47,500 bases of DNA from Chrysomallon squamiferum (taxonomy: Eukaryota > Mollusca > Gastropoda > Neomphalida > Peltospiridae): the NCBI GenBank assembly GCA_012295275.1, contig CM022666.1, positions 11,624,577-11,672,076 on the forward strand, written 5' to 3'. Both the position numbers and the translations under genes were made by a program. The notes beneath the pieces are model-generated. The model had not been told where the DNA came from, made no database searches, and saw only the letters and a program-made list of their open reading frames with translations. This document shows positions 46,940 through 47,500 of the stretch, piece by piece; the stretch's first letter is position 1; the number at the start of each line of letters is the position of its first letter.

Positions 46940-47500
46940 ATTATTATTATTATTATTATTATTAATTAGAAATATTTCTTGTTTTTACCAATATATTGAA
47001 CTCAAAGCTAAACGGATGATCTAGCATGTATGCCAGTTCATGCATATTGCATTACATATATTCATTTTGTAAGTTAACTGTCATTATCTGCTTGTCGCCA
47101 TGGTGCAGATCTATCGATTCCTGCAAACTCTGCTTATCACAGTAACAATACATACACATTTATATTTCAATATATTTATCACCTGTAAGCTCTAATGAGG
47201 TCATGACGTCAGGTTCCTGATTAGTAAAATGATTTTAACATTTAAAACAGACAGTATGGGTACTCTGATATAGAAAAACTAAATATCTCATAGGTTGAAT
47301 CTTTAATAAAATAAAACAAATGATACTGTAACACCTACTTTCACTTATATATCACTGCCACCACATGTATTTCAAATTATTCGTTATACAGCAGTTATAA
47401 AACCAACATCAGTGAAACAGTTTCATCAGTAACACTTAATTTCTGTCTTGTTATTTAGTAGCACTGATGATATTTTCAAAATAATTTTTAATTTTATTTT
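46697..47500. other. Non-coding window end
   Basis: No exon recognised. It contains a GTT/TTA array and AT-rich sequence. If the 203-aa protein has an upstream first exon it could lie here or beyond the window. Confidence 0.5.
46890..46964. repeat. GTT and TTA trinucleotide array
   Basis: GTT repeats with one interruption pass directly into TTA repeats. Confidence 0.93.

Overview
The window is AT-rich eukaryotic DNA with long introns, canonical GT-AG splice sites and very many simple repeats. The clearly conserved genes are animal genes: GPALPP1, IQCG/DRC9 and RPL35A. A multi-copy prohormone with dibasic-flanked peptides, several kilobase-scale introns and dense GATA, GT/CA, TAA and TA microsatellites suggest a lophotrochozoan, most probably a mollusc. 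That assignment is inference; no rRNA, tRNA or mitochondrial marker is present to test it.

Layout. 1-5.5 kb: mostly non-coding and repeat-rich, with one weak TATA-associated open frame on the minus strand. 5543-19842 (+): a two-exon neuropeptide precursor. A signal-peptide exon is joined in matching phase across a ~13.8-kb intron to an exon carrying eight related peptides ending in G-x-GFI. The intron holds a ~1.9-kb minisatellite with internal dyads, a 371-bp hAT-type element with 8-bp target duplications, a possible transposase relic and long GT/CA tracts. 22678-25656 (-): GPALPP1 (331 aa, five coding exons, plus a likely upstream non-coding exon). 29494-30952 (+): a 226-aa type I membrane protein of unknown family, four coding exons all joined in phase 1. 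32916-33196: a short terminal-inverted-repeat element. 34471-39315 (-): IQCG/DRC9, a nexin-dynein regulatory complex subunit (390 aa, eight coding exons). 40952-42338 (+): RPL35A (123 aa), head-to-head with IQCG around a compact promoter containing an ETS site and a TOP-like pyrimidine tract. 45699-46696 (-): a 203-aa single-pass membrane protein of unknown family that may begin further upstream.

The genes do not form one pathway. The most interesting items are the GFI-peptide precursor, the possibly ancient IQCG/RPL35A head-to-head pair, the dyad-rich minisatellite and the two unrecognised membrane proteins. All exon boundaries were read by eye from splice consensus and reading-frame continuity; none has been checked against transcripts.
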